A stretch of DNA of 61,385 nt from Prorocentrum cordatum (lineage: Eukaryota; Sar; Dinophyceae; Prorocentrales; Prorocentraceae), in assembly GCA_963575745.1 (NCBI GenBank), contig CAUYUJ010002070.1, positions 32,501 to 93,885 on the forward strand, written 5' to 3'. This document shows, in pieces, positions 29,456-39,639 of this stretch; position 1 is the first letter of the stretch, and each line of letters opens with the position of its first letter. The position numbers were made by a program, and so were the translations under genes. The notes under the pieces are model-generated. The model did no database searches and had not been told where the DNA came from. It saw nothing but the letters and a program-made list of their open reading frames with translations.

Positions 29456-30514
29456 GGAGAGAGAGGACACATGACAAGTCTTAGTATGAGTAAGTCTGGG
29501 TATGACTGTGAGGAAGTATGCGTATGAGCCAGAAACTCTGCGATGGAATGAGAACAAGATGCGGGTGAGTGTGAGGCGGAGGTGTCCGAATATTAATTAG
29601 ACTCCCATCTTAGGATATGGGCGAGTATGTCGTGAACGGTTGGTACATATCACTAGTCACAATGTCCTCATCGGCACACATAACCTACAGACCTCAGCGA
29701 ATGAACTCACGTACAGCCACATCCTGACGAGGTCGACAAAGGGTGGCACCAGCAGCCACATTCAGCTTTGGGGTGTCACGTGTGACCGCGGCCCCGAGAC
29801 CCGCCAGCTCAGGTCGTTAACACGACAAGCGCTAGAATATAACGGGCCTAACGTGCTGTGCACGCCGCTGCCTCGCGACAGATGTCCCCGAGGGGTTCTA
29901 GCAAAAAAGCGCGTGGTGCCGAACATACCTTGCGGAATCCACTTCGGCCGTGAATAAGATTGCGATCATCGCTGGCGGCCAAGCAGAGCCTCGAGCCTGC
30001 TTCGAAGTCAGAAGCGCAATCGGCTTCACAAGCTGAGCCGGCGTCGGCCCACCTCTCTCAAGCGTCCGCCTCCCCTGTTGGACACAGCCACCGGAGCTCT
30101 GGCCGCGGACTCTCCACAGTGGCCGCCAAGAGCTACCGTCGGGGCGTTGACCTAAGGAACCCTAAATAAGGAACGAGGCCCATTTCTCCCATAAGTTGAA
30201 CTTCGATTTCCCACGGGAAACCTCAGGAAAACCGAAGGTACACTGCAGAACAAGCAAGGAACACCGAGCCCCTCCCCAACGAAAAGGGTTCCTTCTTCAG
30301 GACCCCGACTGTATCCCGTCGCGAGGGCCAAGGCAGGGCAGAGGAGGCTTCGTTGTTGTAGAGCGCACGCTCTCGGCGCGCGCTGCGCACGTGCGCGTGT
30401 GCGGCCTGCCTGGTGCCACGGATCGGGCGAGCTCGGGCATGCGGAGGTCGCCCTCATCGTCTTCCTCCCCCCCCCTGCCTCCTCACCTCGCCCCTCCAGG
30501 CGGCGGCAACTGAA
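29456..30514. other. Noncoding region, nothing recognised
   Basis: No family, RNA gene or clear repeat is seen. ORFs shorter than 110 codons occur on both strands without motifs. Confidence 0.4.
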
Positions 30515-30615
30515 CTCGGCCATGAAGCGCTCGGCCAGGCTGAACTCGGCCAGGCTGAACTCGGCCAGGCTGATCTCGGCCAGGCTGATCTCGGCCAGGC
30601 CGACCTCGACCAAGC
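30515..30615. repeat. 15-bp tandem repeat
   Basis: Six units of 'ctcggccaggctgaa' and variants, starting at about 30515. Related words continue to 30690. Confidence 0.85.
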
Positions 30616-31239
30616 CGAATTCGGGCCGGGACGAGTTCAGCCTGGCCGATGTCAGCTGGCCAAGTTCAGCCTGGCGAGTTTCGCCTGGTCGAGTATTTGC
30701 CTTGTCCAGCCAACCCCCCTCCCCATGCCCATCCCAGTCTCGCCCATCTGCCCCCCTACACTGCAAATGAATCAACTGGCGCACCACCACACATGTCGGC
30801 AGGGAGGTCATGACCTCTCGTCTGATGATTTCTCAGAGTGCGTGGCCACTCATACTGACTCATACTGGAGGGCGGGTGGTTTCCGAAATTCGGATCTCGG
30901 TTCAACGGCGCGTACATTCGACTCAAAAGCTTCCAACGGCTACGTGGATGCAGGGCAGCCTCGAGAAGTGGCGCCGCGCGTAGGCATGTGAAATTGCACA
31001 GACGAAGCATGGCTCCGTCTCGAGATGGGCATATCGCTTGAGACCTCCTCGGCTCTATGACCAGAAGCTTCAATGATTTCGTTGCTTAAAGCTTCAAATG
31101 GTCAGAAGCTTCAAGTTGTGAAATGGATACACGCCTGGAGGGCGGTTCCTTTTTCAAACAGGGCTCTCGACGGGCATCCGATTGAGTGTATGATCATACC
31201 TCTTGGCATGCCTTCTAGCTGGGGTTATCGCCTGAACTG

Positions 31240-32200
31240 CAGGCTCACGGGGCGCTCCTGTTCTCGAGCGAGCTCTCGGGCGCTTCTGGGGTGCTCCGCG
31301 CGACTCCTCCAGATCCTTGGAAGCGTGGCTGGCTGGGGGTCCACACTTCCCACACTTGGCGGCGCGCGGGGGGGGGGGGGAAAGTGAGAGGGGGGAGGGG
31401 GCAGGCCTTCACAGAGGCGGCGGGGCTTCTCCGAAGCCCTCTGGCCTTCTGAGGCACCCTCTGCGGCTTCGGAGGAGGCTTGGAAAGCCTCCCGGAGGGC
31501 CAGAGGCCTTCCGAGCCTTCCGAGAAGGCCCGCCCCATCTGCCTTCCCCCCTGGGCGCGCCGCCGACGGGCGCCACGCGATGGCCCCAGGGGGCCGCCTT
31601 GGAGCTGTCTTGGGGGCCTCTTGGGCCACACTGGAGACCCTCGGGCCAGCACAGGAGGCCGAGATCGTAGGCTTGATGCGACTTGAGCAGCATCGCCCCC
31701 TCAGTGAAGAGCGCCAAAGACGGCCCGGGCAGCCCCCAAAGTCGCCCCAAGACGGCGCCGTCAGGCCCCGGAGAGGGACACGAGTCACGAGAAGCCTCGG
31801 ACACGGCCCCACAAAGCGAGATACCCGATATTGACCCAAACCATCCAGAGACCGGAGACCGCCAAGAGATCCCCGGGAAGCTGACAAGAGTGGCTCAAGG
31901 CGACCCCAAGACGACCGAAGAGCGCCCCAAGACTGCCCCAAAGGGCCCTAAAACAGCCCTGAGGAACCCGAAGAAAGCCTCCAGGCCACCTCGAGGAGAC
32001 CCTGACAGCTCAAGAGCGAGCCAAGACGGCCCAAGAGAGGGCGCCAGGACTGCCCAACATGTCCCCAAGAGAAGGCTCAAGTGCTCCCCCAGTCGTCCCA
32101 AGAACACTTGGGAGAACCAGAATGCCACCGCAGTCGAGCGACTCCTGCGTCGGCCGCACAGATTGAGGGCGGCGCCACACTTGTGATCCTGGCACATGGA
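31240..32200. repeat. GC-rich repeat family G1, mixed orientation
   Basis: 'cttgggggcctcttggg' words (31590-31640) flip to 'ccaaagtcgccccaagacgg' words (31715-32110). No gene. 30616-31239 likewise shows no gene, only three short 'agaagcttcaa' direct repeats near 31063-31115. Confidence 0.6.
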
Positions 32201-32223
32201 GAGCGGTTCTTCTCGTTTAGGGA

Positions 32224-32364
32224 GCCAGATGCGAACCCTACCCCTACCCCCCACGATTTCTGAGGGGGAGGGGGGGGGTCATTTCGTTCGGGAGCTCCCG
32301 AGCAAAGTGAACCCCACCCTCCCCCTCAGAAATCGTGGGGGGTAGGGGTAGGGCTCGCATCTGG
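32224..32364. repeat. Inverted repeat R2 with about 49-bp arms
   Basis: Left arm 32224-32272 (ccagatgcgaaccctacccc...) is complementary to 32316-32364 (...ggggtagggctcgcatctgg) with minor mismatches. The loop of about 43 bp contains the palindrome cgggagctcccg. A solitary arm occurs at 18561-18606, so the arm is a mobile or dispersed unit. Confidence 0.85.
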
Positions 32365-32784
32365 CCCCCTACTGTTGGCTGGGAGCTCGCCCGAACTGCA
32401 CGCCCATAGGGGCGCTCGCCTCTCGAGGGGGGCGCTTCCCACGGGGAGGGAGCTGGAGACTGGAGCGTGCACCGCAACATCGGTTGCGCATCCCGGGCTC
32501 GCTCTGGTCCTCATCCCCCTCCCCGGTCCTTCCCGCTCCCCCCCTCCCCAGTCCCTCTCTTCCCCAGGTTTCGGGCCAGCGAAGAGGAAGGGGAGGGAGG
32601 GGGGAAGAGGGAAGGAGGGCGTGGGGGGCGGGAAGGGTGAGGGGGAAGACGGGGTGTGGAACTGGGGGACGGTAGGTGGAGGGCAGAGTGGGGGGCAGAT
32701 AAGGGAGGGGAAGGAAGAAGAGGAAGAGGTCAAGAGAGGGAGGAGAAAATAGGGAGGAGGAGAAGGAGGAGGAGAAGGAGAAGG

Positions 32785-32804
32785 ATTCTAATTCTAATTC
32801 TAAT
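32785..32804 (-). repeat. LINE-1 3' tail, (AATTAG)n
   Basis: Minus strand reads three AATTAG hexamers after 'gctttagataaa'. Short tandem-repeat tails in place of poly(A) occur in several LINE clades. Confidence 0.85.
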
Positions 32805-32821
32805 TTTATCTAAAGCGTCAT

Positions 32822-33103
32822 CCTCCACTAGGGAGGTCGCTAAAACACCAAATCACACATCAGGGAAACGGGTGCCCGACTTCGGGGGAAGCCCGCGGGC
32901 GATCCTCGAAAGAACCGCCTTCCCAGTGGCTGAGGGCCGATCACAGGCCCTGCTCAGGATGCGAGGGGGGTTCACTGTGAAAAAACCTCCACAAACCTCG
33001 CAAAACAACACACCACGAAACACGGCCAACTGGTGTGGGTGAACAAAACTCAGACATTGGGTGGTCCAGGGGTGTTCCACACCCCTGAACAGCAGAAAGA
33101 TCA
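32822..33103 (-). promoter_or_regulatory. LINE-1 3' UTR with two stem-loops
   Basis: A 5-bp stem at 32822-32836 (cctcc/ggagg) sits just before the tail. A 9-bp stem with a 3-base loop lies at 33067-33087 (caggggtgt/acacccctg). 3'-terminal hairpins are recognised by the RT of stringent-type LINEs; that role here is inference. Confidence 0.55.
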
Positions 33104-35236
33104 TCAGGAGGCGGATCTTCCACCCCTGAGCTCGGTGCGACACGAGGAGGAAGACACTGAATCCGCTGCTGCAGTTCGCAGCGAGGCTTGCATGGATCGG
33201 GCCAGAAATCCGCCAGCTTCCCTTTTCAAAGGAAAGCCCCGCGCACACCGAGAACACTTGAGAGACGCTGAACGTGCCTCAGGAGAATGCCCACTGTCAC
33301 GCAAGCGACACAGCCTCACAGAAAAACTGGTCTGCTGCCCGCGCTGCCGCCCAGGAACTCTCTCCGAGGTCTCACGATCTCCCGAGAAAAGCACCTCACG
33401 CTGGACCGCCAACATCCGCGAAACCACATCAAACGCGAGTTTGTCGGCCCGTCGGGTTCGGTCCACTAAATCCTCGGGGATTTGGGCCCTGTCAGCAGCA
33501 GCATCGGCAAAGAAATCAGCAGCCTGGTTCAAATAGACTTCAACGTCACTCATAAACATATTTTGGCGTTGGGCCTGGGAAGAATGAGATTTCGTCCACA
33601 ACACTTGGATCGATCCCCCTCTAGCACTCAAAACATCATGAAATTGCACCCACAGATCCAACATAGACGACCCACGTTTGTCACGCAATGGGCGACGCGA
33701 CCCTTGAACTACACGCAAATAATCACAGTACACGCGACAGTGCCCCGTAGTACGACGAGCAAGCATGATAAGAGCATACAACTCTGCACGAGGAGAGGAC
33801 TGCTTCTTGGTAGGGAGGGTGCCCATGAGGAGGGAGTCGAAGAGGCCAGATGGACCTAAGTGGACGCACGCCCAGCCACAGCGGCGAAGCCGCCAGTCCT
33901 TAGTGAACTTCCCCCCAGATCCATCAATTCCCCACACTCCTCCATCGATCACCCCTCCTCCGATCAGTCGGCCCCACTCCCACACCTGCAAAGCAGGCGG
34001 AGGCAAGTGGCCACACGTGAGAGCCTTCGGGACCAAGCCACGAAACCACAAGCACGACAGCTCAGGCTCCGCTAAAACGCGATCGCGCAAACAATCGGTG
34101 CGATCCAAGACCGCATCAGGCACAAGCCGGTTGCAAGAGCAATCCCAAAAGCGATGGAACGGGGTCTCAGCTGAGGCGCCGCAACGCGTACAGGTTCCAC
34201 CTGAACTCGAGCGGTATCCCGCATCGTAAATTCTGGACTCCGTCCAGTAGCCTCCAGAGACAAGATTGCGTACCATTCCTGCAGCCTCCGCCTCGCCGTT
34301 CCTTTCCTCATGACGTAACATACGATACAACACAGTAAAATCAACTCCTCCTTCCACCCCAGTGCCCATATAATGACCCGCTGCAGCTTGCCAAGATAGA
34401 GACTGGCATGCATCAAATAAGAGGTCCCACAGATGGGCAGGGAAATCTGCGTCAGTCACCCGCAACGTAACTGTACCAACACGCCAGCAGACTGGAGAAA
34501 CAGGATCCCATCGCAAATCAAGTAGCACCGCTAGCGTAGCCGCGATCGGACCTCGCACGACTTGCCAACGGTACTGAGTGCACTCGAATTTGGCCAACAC
34601 CTTCTTCCACACTCGGGCCACACGCATACGTTGCTTATGTTCCATCACACTCCACGCTGACGCAAAGGCATTAAGTTGTTCGTACCGTAACCTAAACTGG
34701 GGGTCATCCGTGGCAGGGCTAACAAGACTCAGGATAGTAGTCGTACAGGACCCAGGGCTCCACCAACCAGAACACGTAGCAGCCTGACCCCTCATGCTTT
34801 GGACCTGCGACGGCGAAAGACCCAAAACTTCATGGCCCCAGGAACCAACCGCCAACACAGCAGGCTTATAGAGCTTCCTAGCTCTGCCGACTAAACGGGT
34901 CAGGCATCTCACTTTCGCAGCCTTCTTAAAAGCAACAGCACGTCGCTGTCTCAACTTACTCACACAACGTCGACGCCCTGCGGTAGTCATGACCCCCAGG
35001 TCGCGCACCGCTTCCCCTACACGAATAGGGAGCTGTGCAGCGCGGAAACACCCCTCAAGATGTTCTTGCAAAGCTCGATCTGAGCACACGAACGTGCTCT
35101 TACTGGAAATAGTAGTGCCAGCTTGCTCAAGCTGATGACACAAATGAACTGCGGCTGGCACGATGCACGAGACAATCTCACTCCAAGAGCCCTGCTGCGT
35201 CTGGGTAATGTCATCGACGTACGCCAGAGTGACCAC
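33104..35236 (-). CDS. LINE-1 ORF2, C-terminal part: RT motif C to RNase H
   Basis: Begins in the frame containing LAYVDDITQT (YVDD codons 35210-35221) and continues through the RT thumb (VRDLGVMTTAGRRRC). A zinc-binding CTRCGASAETPFHRFWDC follows, then RNase H with GVWGIDGSGGKF, SSPRAELYALIML, CDYLRVV, LWTKSHSS and NQAADFFADAA, which supply the acidic and His sites. The last part has a cysteine pair (KCSRCARGF). The preceding half of RT lies in another frame; the shift is between 35222 and about 35290. Confidence 0.92.
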   Translation of the reverse strand: MVTLAYVDDITQTQQGSWSEIVSCIVPAAVHLCHQLEQAGTTISSKSTFVCSDRALQEHLEGCFRAAQLPIRVGEAVRDLGVMTTAGRRRCVSKLRQRRAVAFKKAAKVRCLTRLVGRARKLYKPAVLAVGSWGHEVLGLSPSQVQSMRGQAATCSGWWSPGSCTTTILSLVSPATDDPQFRLRYEQLNAFASAWSVMEHKQRMRVARVWKKVLAKFECTQYRWQVVRGPIAATLAVLLDLRWDPVSPVCWRVGTVTLRVTDADFPAHLWDLLFDACQSLSWQAAAGHYMGTGVEGGVDFTVLYRMLRHEERNGEAEAAGMVRNLVSGGYWTESRIYDAGYRSSSGGTCTRCGASAETPFHRFWDCSCNRLVPDAVLDRTDCLRDRVLAEPELSCLWFRGLVPKALTCGHLPPPALQVWEWGRLIGGGVIDGGVWGIDGSGGKFTKDWRLRRCGWACVHLGPSGLFDSLLMGTLPTKKQSSPRAELYALIMLARRTTGHCRVYCDYLRVVQGSRRPLRDKRGSSMLDLWVQFHDVLSARGGSIQVLWTKSHSSQAQRQNMFMSDVEVYLNQAADFFADAAADRAQIPEDLVDRTRRADKLAFDVVSRMLAVQREVLFSGDRETSERVPGRQRGQQTSFSVRLCRLRDSGHSPEARSASLKCSRCARGFPLKREAGGFLARSMQASLRTAAADSVSSSSCRTELRGGRSAS

Positions 35237-37540
35237 AGGGAATACTGGGCGTGTGCAAAATCCAAGAGATCACACAGGTAGATTTTAACCCAAGGCATAG
35301 ATTGCACACACCCAGGAAGCACCCCACGACCAGTAGGCATCACGTCGGACACGAAGCAGTTGACCTCCAAAATACGCGGGGCCTCGTGCATCAAAATACC
35401 TAAATACAACAAGTGAACAGGATAAGACATCTGCAAGGCGAATCCAGCCAGGCGAAGAGGGTCCACGGTGTCAAAGAACTTACTGAGGTCCCAATACAGC
35501 CCAACCGAAAGCTCCCCAAGATACCTAGCAGTCTCGTGACCGATCTCTCTCAACAACGCGGCCTGCAACGCCGAAGAGCCCCTAACCGCAGTGCCCCAAA
35601 AGTTTTCACGCCCCCTAGACCACTCATCAATGTCACGGCCTCGCGCACGGCAATAGATCCGATACAAAGACGGGCATTTGCAAACAGGCCGCTCCGCATC
35701 AGCCGCCTTAGGAAGCAGAGCAATGATGCCCATCATGACCTGCGTGGGCCACATCATACGAGCTTCACACTGATTGAGGAGATCCGCGTAGGCCCCAACA
35801 GCAGCCCCAGGGAGAGACGCCAGAATACGCGGAGGCCAACAGTCAATGCCCACCGCAGTGTCAGCCTTAAACATCCGCGCAGCTCTGGACACCGCACAGG
35901 GGGTCAAAGGCTCGAGATCGCCGACGGCCGCCAGAGCCATACAGCGAACAACATCCAAAACTCCCGAGAGGGCCTCGCGTTGCTCCCGAGGAGCCGTCCA
36001 AAAGCCGCTCCAAAAATCCTGCCGACATTGCATCATTTCCTCGGGTAATTGCTTCACCTCCGAGGGAGTAACCAGATACTCGAGATCAGCCCCTTGATCA
36101 TATGTGAGCCAAGAGTGAACCCTCTTGGCACCACGCGGCAAGGTCTTAAGAAGCCACTGATTCATCTTATCCTTAGACAGAGCGCGAGCGTCATTCCAAG
36201 CCTGGCCGACCGCATGAGCGACCGCATCACTGAGAAGATTAAGCCCATCGACCGACGACGGGACGGCGGCCAGCTGAGCTATCCACCACTCGACAGGATG
36301 CACGAGCCCAGGGAGGCAATGCGCATGGACTTGACCCGACAAAACATGCAACACACGACCAGCCCAATGCATATTACCCCAAGACTTCCGAGCCTTACAC
36401 AGGCGAAACTCCCACGGAGTCTGAGAAACGTGAGCCCAGAAACACAGCGTAGGGGATTGGAAACTCTGACCACAGAAACCTCTACGTCCAATCTTGGCAC
36501 GTCGAAAGCTCGGGTAACCTCCACGCACACTACTCTCGCAAGGCAGCGACTGCATCGCACAGGCACGAGAAAGAAACATCAATTCAGTAGCTCGGCTCCA
36601 AATACGGCACTGGCGAGAGAGAGCAGGAGAAAGATGAACATGAACATGGGGTAATAAATTATCTTCAAAATAATACGGAACCCCCAAGCCACCATCGTCT
36701 GACACCTGCGTCAACAAAACCTCCCAGGGTAAATCAGGACCAGCACAATCAGGAAAGGGAGGAAGTTTAACACGTTTCCACAACGACTGTTCAACAGCCC
36801 CATGGTCCAAGGAAACCTTCAAACAAGCATGCGTCTTAAATGGTGACGGGGTATACTTAGAAACCCGCACGTAACTGGCAATATCCTCCGAGGCGACCAC
36901 GTAATCGATCAGGGAGCCGCGCCCCTGCGTGGAGGTGAACTCCACCAGCGACGGGACCAGCACTCGCCCTCTCGCAAGTCGTGGGAAGCCCGAAAGATCG
37001 AGATCACCAGCTGAGACATTGAAATCGCCCATCAAGATCCATGGAACCGACAACGTTCCAAGAAACCCCGAGACTCCTCGCAATCTATTCACATTCTCTC
37101 CACAGACTCCCAGGCCCGACACCAAATAAACGACGCCCACAGCGATCACCGCTTTCTTAGTGCGTAACTCAAGAAACATCCAATGGCTTCCAGAGCCGCG
37201 GTCCTGCACAGGACCGTCTAAATGCAAAAATCGCTGAAACGACAATCCCCGAGACACCACGGCCCCCACCCCACCATGGGTTCCACCCCCTGGGGAGGGC
37301 GTGGCAGGAATGAAATGGGGTCGCCATTTCAGCTGGTGCGCTCGCCTCTTCGCCAGTCTCACCCGATCGCAATTCAGGTGATGCTCGGCAAAGAAGAAAC
37401 CGTCACAACTGGCTCGCACGCTGGAGGCGAACGAAACAGCGACCTCGTTCCACGAGGTGATATTACAGAAAAGGAAGTCGATACTGGTGGCCGCCTCGTG
37501 GCCACCAGCGTGCCTGTTAAAAACGAGCTTGCGTAGCAGG
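35222..37540 (-). CDS. LINE-1 ORF2, N-terminal part: endonuclease and RT motifs to B
   Basis: AP-endonuclease fold: FLFCNITSWNEV, DGFFFAEHHL, VPWILMGDFNVSAG (about 37005-37045) and GSLIDYVVASED. RT follows with LYRIYCRARGRDIDEW, motif A GLYWDLSKFFDTVDP and motif B PTGRGVLPGCVQSM. The frame starts where ORF1 ends, one base off (+1) and without an ATG: the ORF1 stop TAA overlaps GTTTTTAAC. Translation by re-initiation or frameshifting is therefore inferred. The nick would be made by EN and used for target-primed reverse transcription. Confidence 0.92.
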
Positions 37541-38854
37541 GGCCTCACCGCCCGCAGCCGCCGCCGCCTCGCGTAGTCCCTCGTCGACACCCCCAGCAGG
37601 GACTGGGACTTGGGCCACGCCGCCAGCAGGGACTGCTTGCTGAAGCACTCTGCCGAAACTCGATGCGGTGTCCTCGCGGATAGGACGTAGCCGTTTGACC
37701 GCTCTGCAATTGGCGGACTTGACCAAGAGCTTATCCATGCGATCTTGCTGCGTAGCTTCAAGGGGCCCTTCACGTGCACGCTTGCGAAGAGACTCCAACT
37801 CATCACGCTGAGCATCACCATACTCCGAAGCCATCTCAGAGTCGGCGTCATCCTCCTTGACCGCATTGACGTAGATCCGTTGGAGCTCCTGCCAGAACTC
37901 GAGCCGCTGACGATGCTCCGCACACCAGCGCGCCAGACCCTCTTCATCAAGCTGAGCCAGATTGGGAGGATGGAGCACCGCCTGCGGAGCGCACGCGCCA
38001 GCCGCCGCGCCGCCGCCCGCAGCAGCGGCATGAGCCCCCACGGGGGCAGCAGGCGCAGCACCTCCTCGCACGCCGCCACCTGCGACAGGAGGAGCGCCCG
38101 ACGCGCCGCCAGCACCACCGCCAGGAGCAGCCCCAGCGCCGCCAGCAGCACCAGCGCCACGCGCCGCGCCAGCCGCCATGGCCGCCTGCGCCTCGTACAG
38201 AGCGCGGGCGGCCTCTCCACGAACCCGGTCCTCTTCCTCACGCTGTAGGCGTCGGAAGTCGGCCTCCACGAAGCCATCCTTCGCCACCGTAGCCTCACGA
38301 AGCAGGATCTGCTTGGCTTGCAGCACCTGCAACGCATCTCGATGTTGAGCCTCAGCTGCGTGAAGAGCTTCACGATGGCGAACCACTGCCGCCAGCCGAG
38401 CTTCCACGCCGCCTTGAGCAATACGTTCAGCCCGTGACTGCACCTCGACCTCCTTCGCCAAGGCAGTACGCTTCGCAGCCACGAGCTTCTCCATCTCATT
38501 CTCTGTGGCAGGCTCAGGCGGGGGAGCAGGTGGCACACGCGGTACCGCCGCGGCCGCCGCGCCAAGCTCCCCGAGCGCCCCTGCCAAGTGCGGGTACTTG
38601 GCCGCCAGCCACTCAAGATCACCAGCAGCATCACGGCCACCAGCGTCCTGAGCCACGGGTTCCCCTGAGTCGAGGTAGCGGCCACCACACTTGCTGCAAC
38701 TCCAGTTGCCGTACTTGTCGAACTCCCAGTGCCCGCAGGCACCGCACACTGAGTAGGTATCCCGACGCTGGGCATCACGACCCCATGCGCCGCCGTAGAT
38801 TCTCTTGCGGCCTCCGCGCCCTTGGTGCCAGGGGGCACGCGACCGCCACGACAT
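37517..38854 (-). CDS. LINE-1 ORF1 (RNA-binding, coiled-coil protein)
   Basis: I take the ATG at 38854 (MSWRSRAPWHQGRGG), 142 nt after the spliced leader. The longer open frame upstream would read through the leader itself. A zinc ribbon CGACGHWEFDKYGNWSCSKC lies near residue 40. A long Ala/Glu/Arg-rich helical, probably coiled-coil segment (VEARLAAVVRHREALHAAEA...) follows, then a Gly/Ala-rich linker and an acidic/basic C terminus (SEMASEYGDAQRDELESLRK). Such an ORF1 normally binds LINE RNA. The family assignment is by position and architecture. Confidence 0.8.
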   Translation of the reverse strand: MSWRSRAPWHQGRGGRKRIYGGAWGRDAQRRDTYSVCGACGHWEFDKYGNWSCSKCGGRYLDSGEPVAQDAGGRDAAGDLEWLAAKYPHLAGALGELGAAAAAVPRVPPAPPPEPATENEMEKLVAAKRTALAKEVEVQSRAERIAQGGVEARLAAVVRHREALHAAEAQHRDALQVLQAKQILLREATVAKDGFVEADFRRLQREEEDRVRGEAARALYEAQAAMAAGAARGAGAAGGAGAAPGGGAGGASGAPPVAGGGVRGGAAPAAPVGAHAAAAGGGAAAGACAPQAVLHPPNLAQLDEEGLARWCAEHRQRLEFWQELQRIYVNAVKEDDADSEMASEYGDAQRDELESLRKRAREGPLEATQQDRMDKLLVKSANCRAVKRLRPIREDTASSFGRVLQQAVPAGGVAQVPVPAGGVDEGLREAAAAAGGEAPATQARF

Positions 38855-38996
38855 GAACAGCCAGCGGGGGGCCCAACTCCCGCAGTGAAGGCCAGCAAAC
38901 AAGCTCACTAGATATGAAATGCTCGGCAGAGCAGGCCTGGTGGCAGGGCAGCACACCAGGGAACACACGCCAAAAACACCCGAGCCTGCCGCACGG

Positions 38997-39018
38997 CTTG
39001 AGCCAAAATGGCTACGGA
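38997..39018 (-). promoter_or_regulatory. Dinoflagellate spliced-leader sequence (DinoSL relic)
   Basis: The minus strand matches all 22 positions of the known leader: first base T (allowed variable position), then CCGTAGCCATTT, ending TTGGCTCAAG. Leader sequence is added to mRNAs in trans and is not expected at this place in DNA unless a trans-spliced RNA was reverse transcribed. It abuts the target duplication. Confidence 0.95.
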
Positions 39019-39639
39019 GGAGAAGGAGAAGGAGGAGAAGGAGAAGAACAGGAACGAGGACGAAGCCGCTGACAAAAGGCGGAGAGGAGGAGGAGAAGGA
39101 GACAAGACAAGACAAGACATCGCAATGGAGCTCTGAATCGATAACAAATCGCAAAATCGCTGAGCTCTGCGCGCTGCTTCTGCAGCTTGACCTCGCTCGA
39201 GAACGCAGGAGGCCTGTCGAGCGCCGCCCGCGCGGCCCCATACTGAGCGATCCCCCTCAGGTCGGCGCGCAGCCTGGGAGGGGGATGCCCAGCTTCGGGG
39301 ACCAACCTCAAACAACCGCACCCTCACGGACAAACCTGATGGGACGAGCGAGACGACGGCGAGACCGACGAGCACAGGAATAATGAGGAGAACGAGGAGC
39401 AGCAACAGCGGCATAAAGACATACAGATGGCCCAGGAGGCTACTCCTGGAGGGTCTCGTTCCCCTAAGAGTAAATCCCGATAGAGGAATTACAGACGGGG
39501 GAGCATCAGTAGCCTATGAAGCCAACTCGTGCATGATGCCGCTGGTAGCCCAGGCAATCGATGCACACACGCAGACACACAGATCAGACGCCAGTGAGCA
39601 TCCACATTCATTGATGATCTCAGTCTCAGATCATGGGGA

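Larger units (their letters stand above)
32785..39017 (-). mobile_element. Full-length LINE (LINE-1) carrying a 5' spliced leader
   Basis: Minus-strand element. The 5' end is the dinoflagellate spliced leader (38997-39017, plus the variable first base at 39018). Then come a 142-nt 5' UTR, ORF1, ORF2 (endonuclease, RT, zinc motif, RNase H), a 3' UTR with two small hairpins, and a tail of AATTAG hexamers ending at 32785. The sequences immediately outside both ends are the same 15 bp, AGGAGAAGGAGAAGG (32770-32784 and 39018-39032), which I read as the target duplication. It lies in a purine-rich target, so its exact length is uncertain. One frameshift interrupts ORF2 between RT motifs B and C. 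Confidence 0.94.

Noticed and set aside
36929-38248. Plus-strand ORFs across LINE-1
   Set aside because: They are antisense to endonuclease and ORF1, which carry the recognisable motifs.
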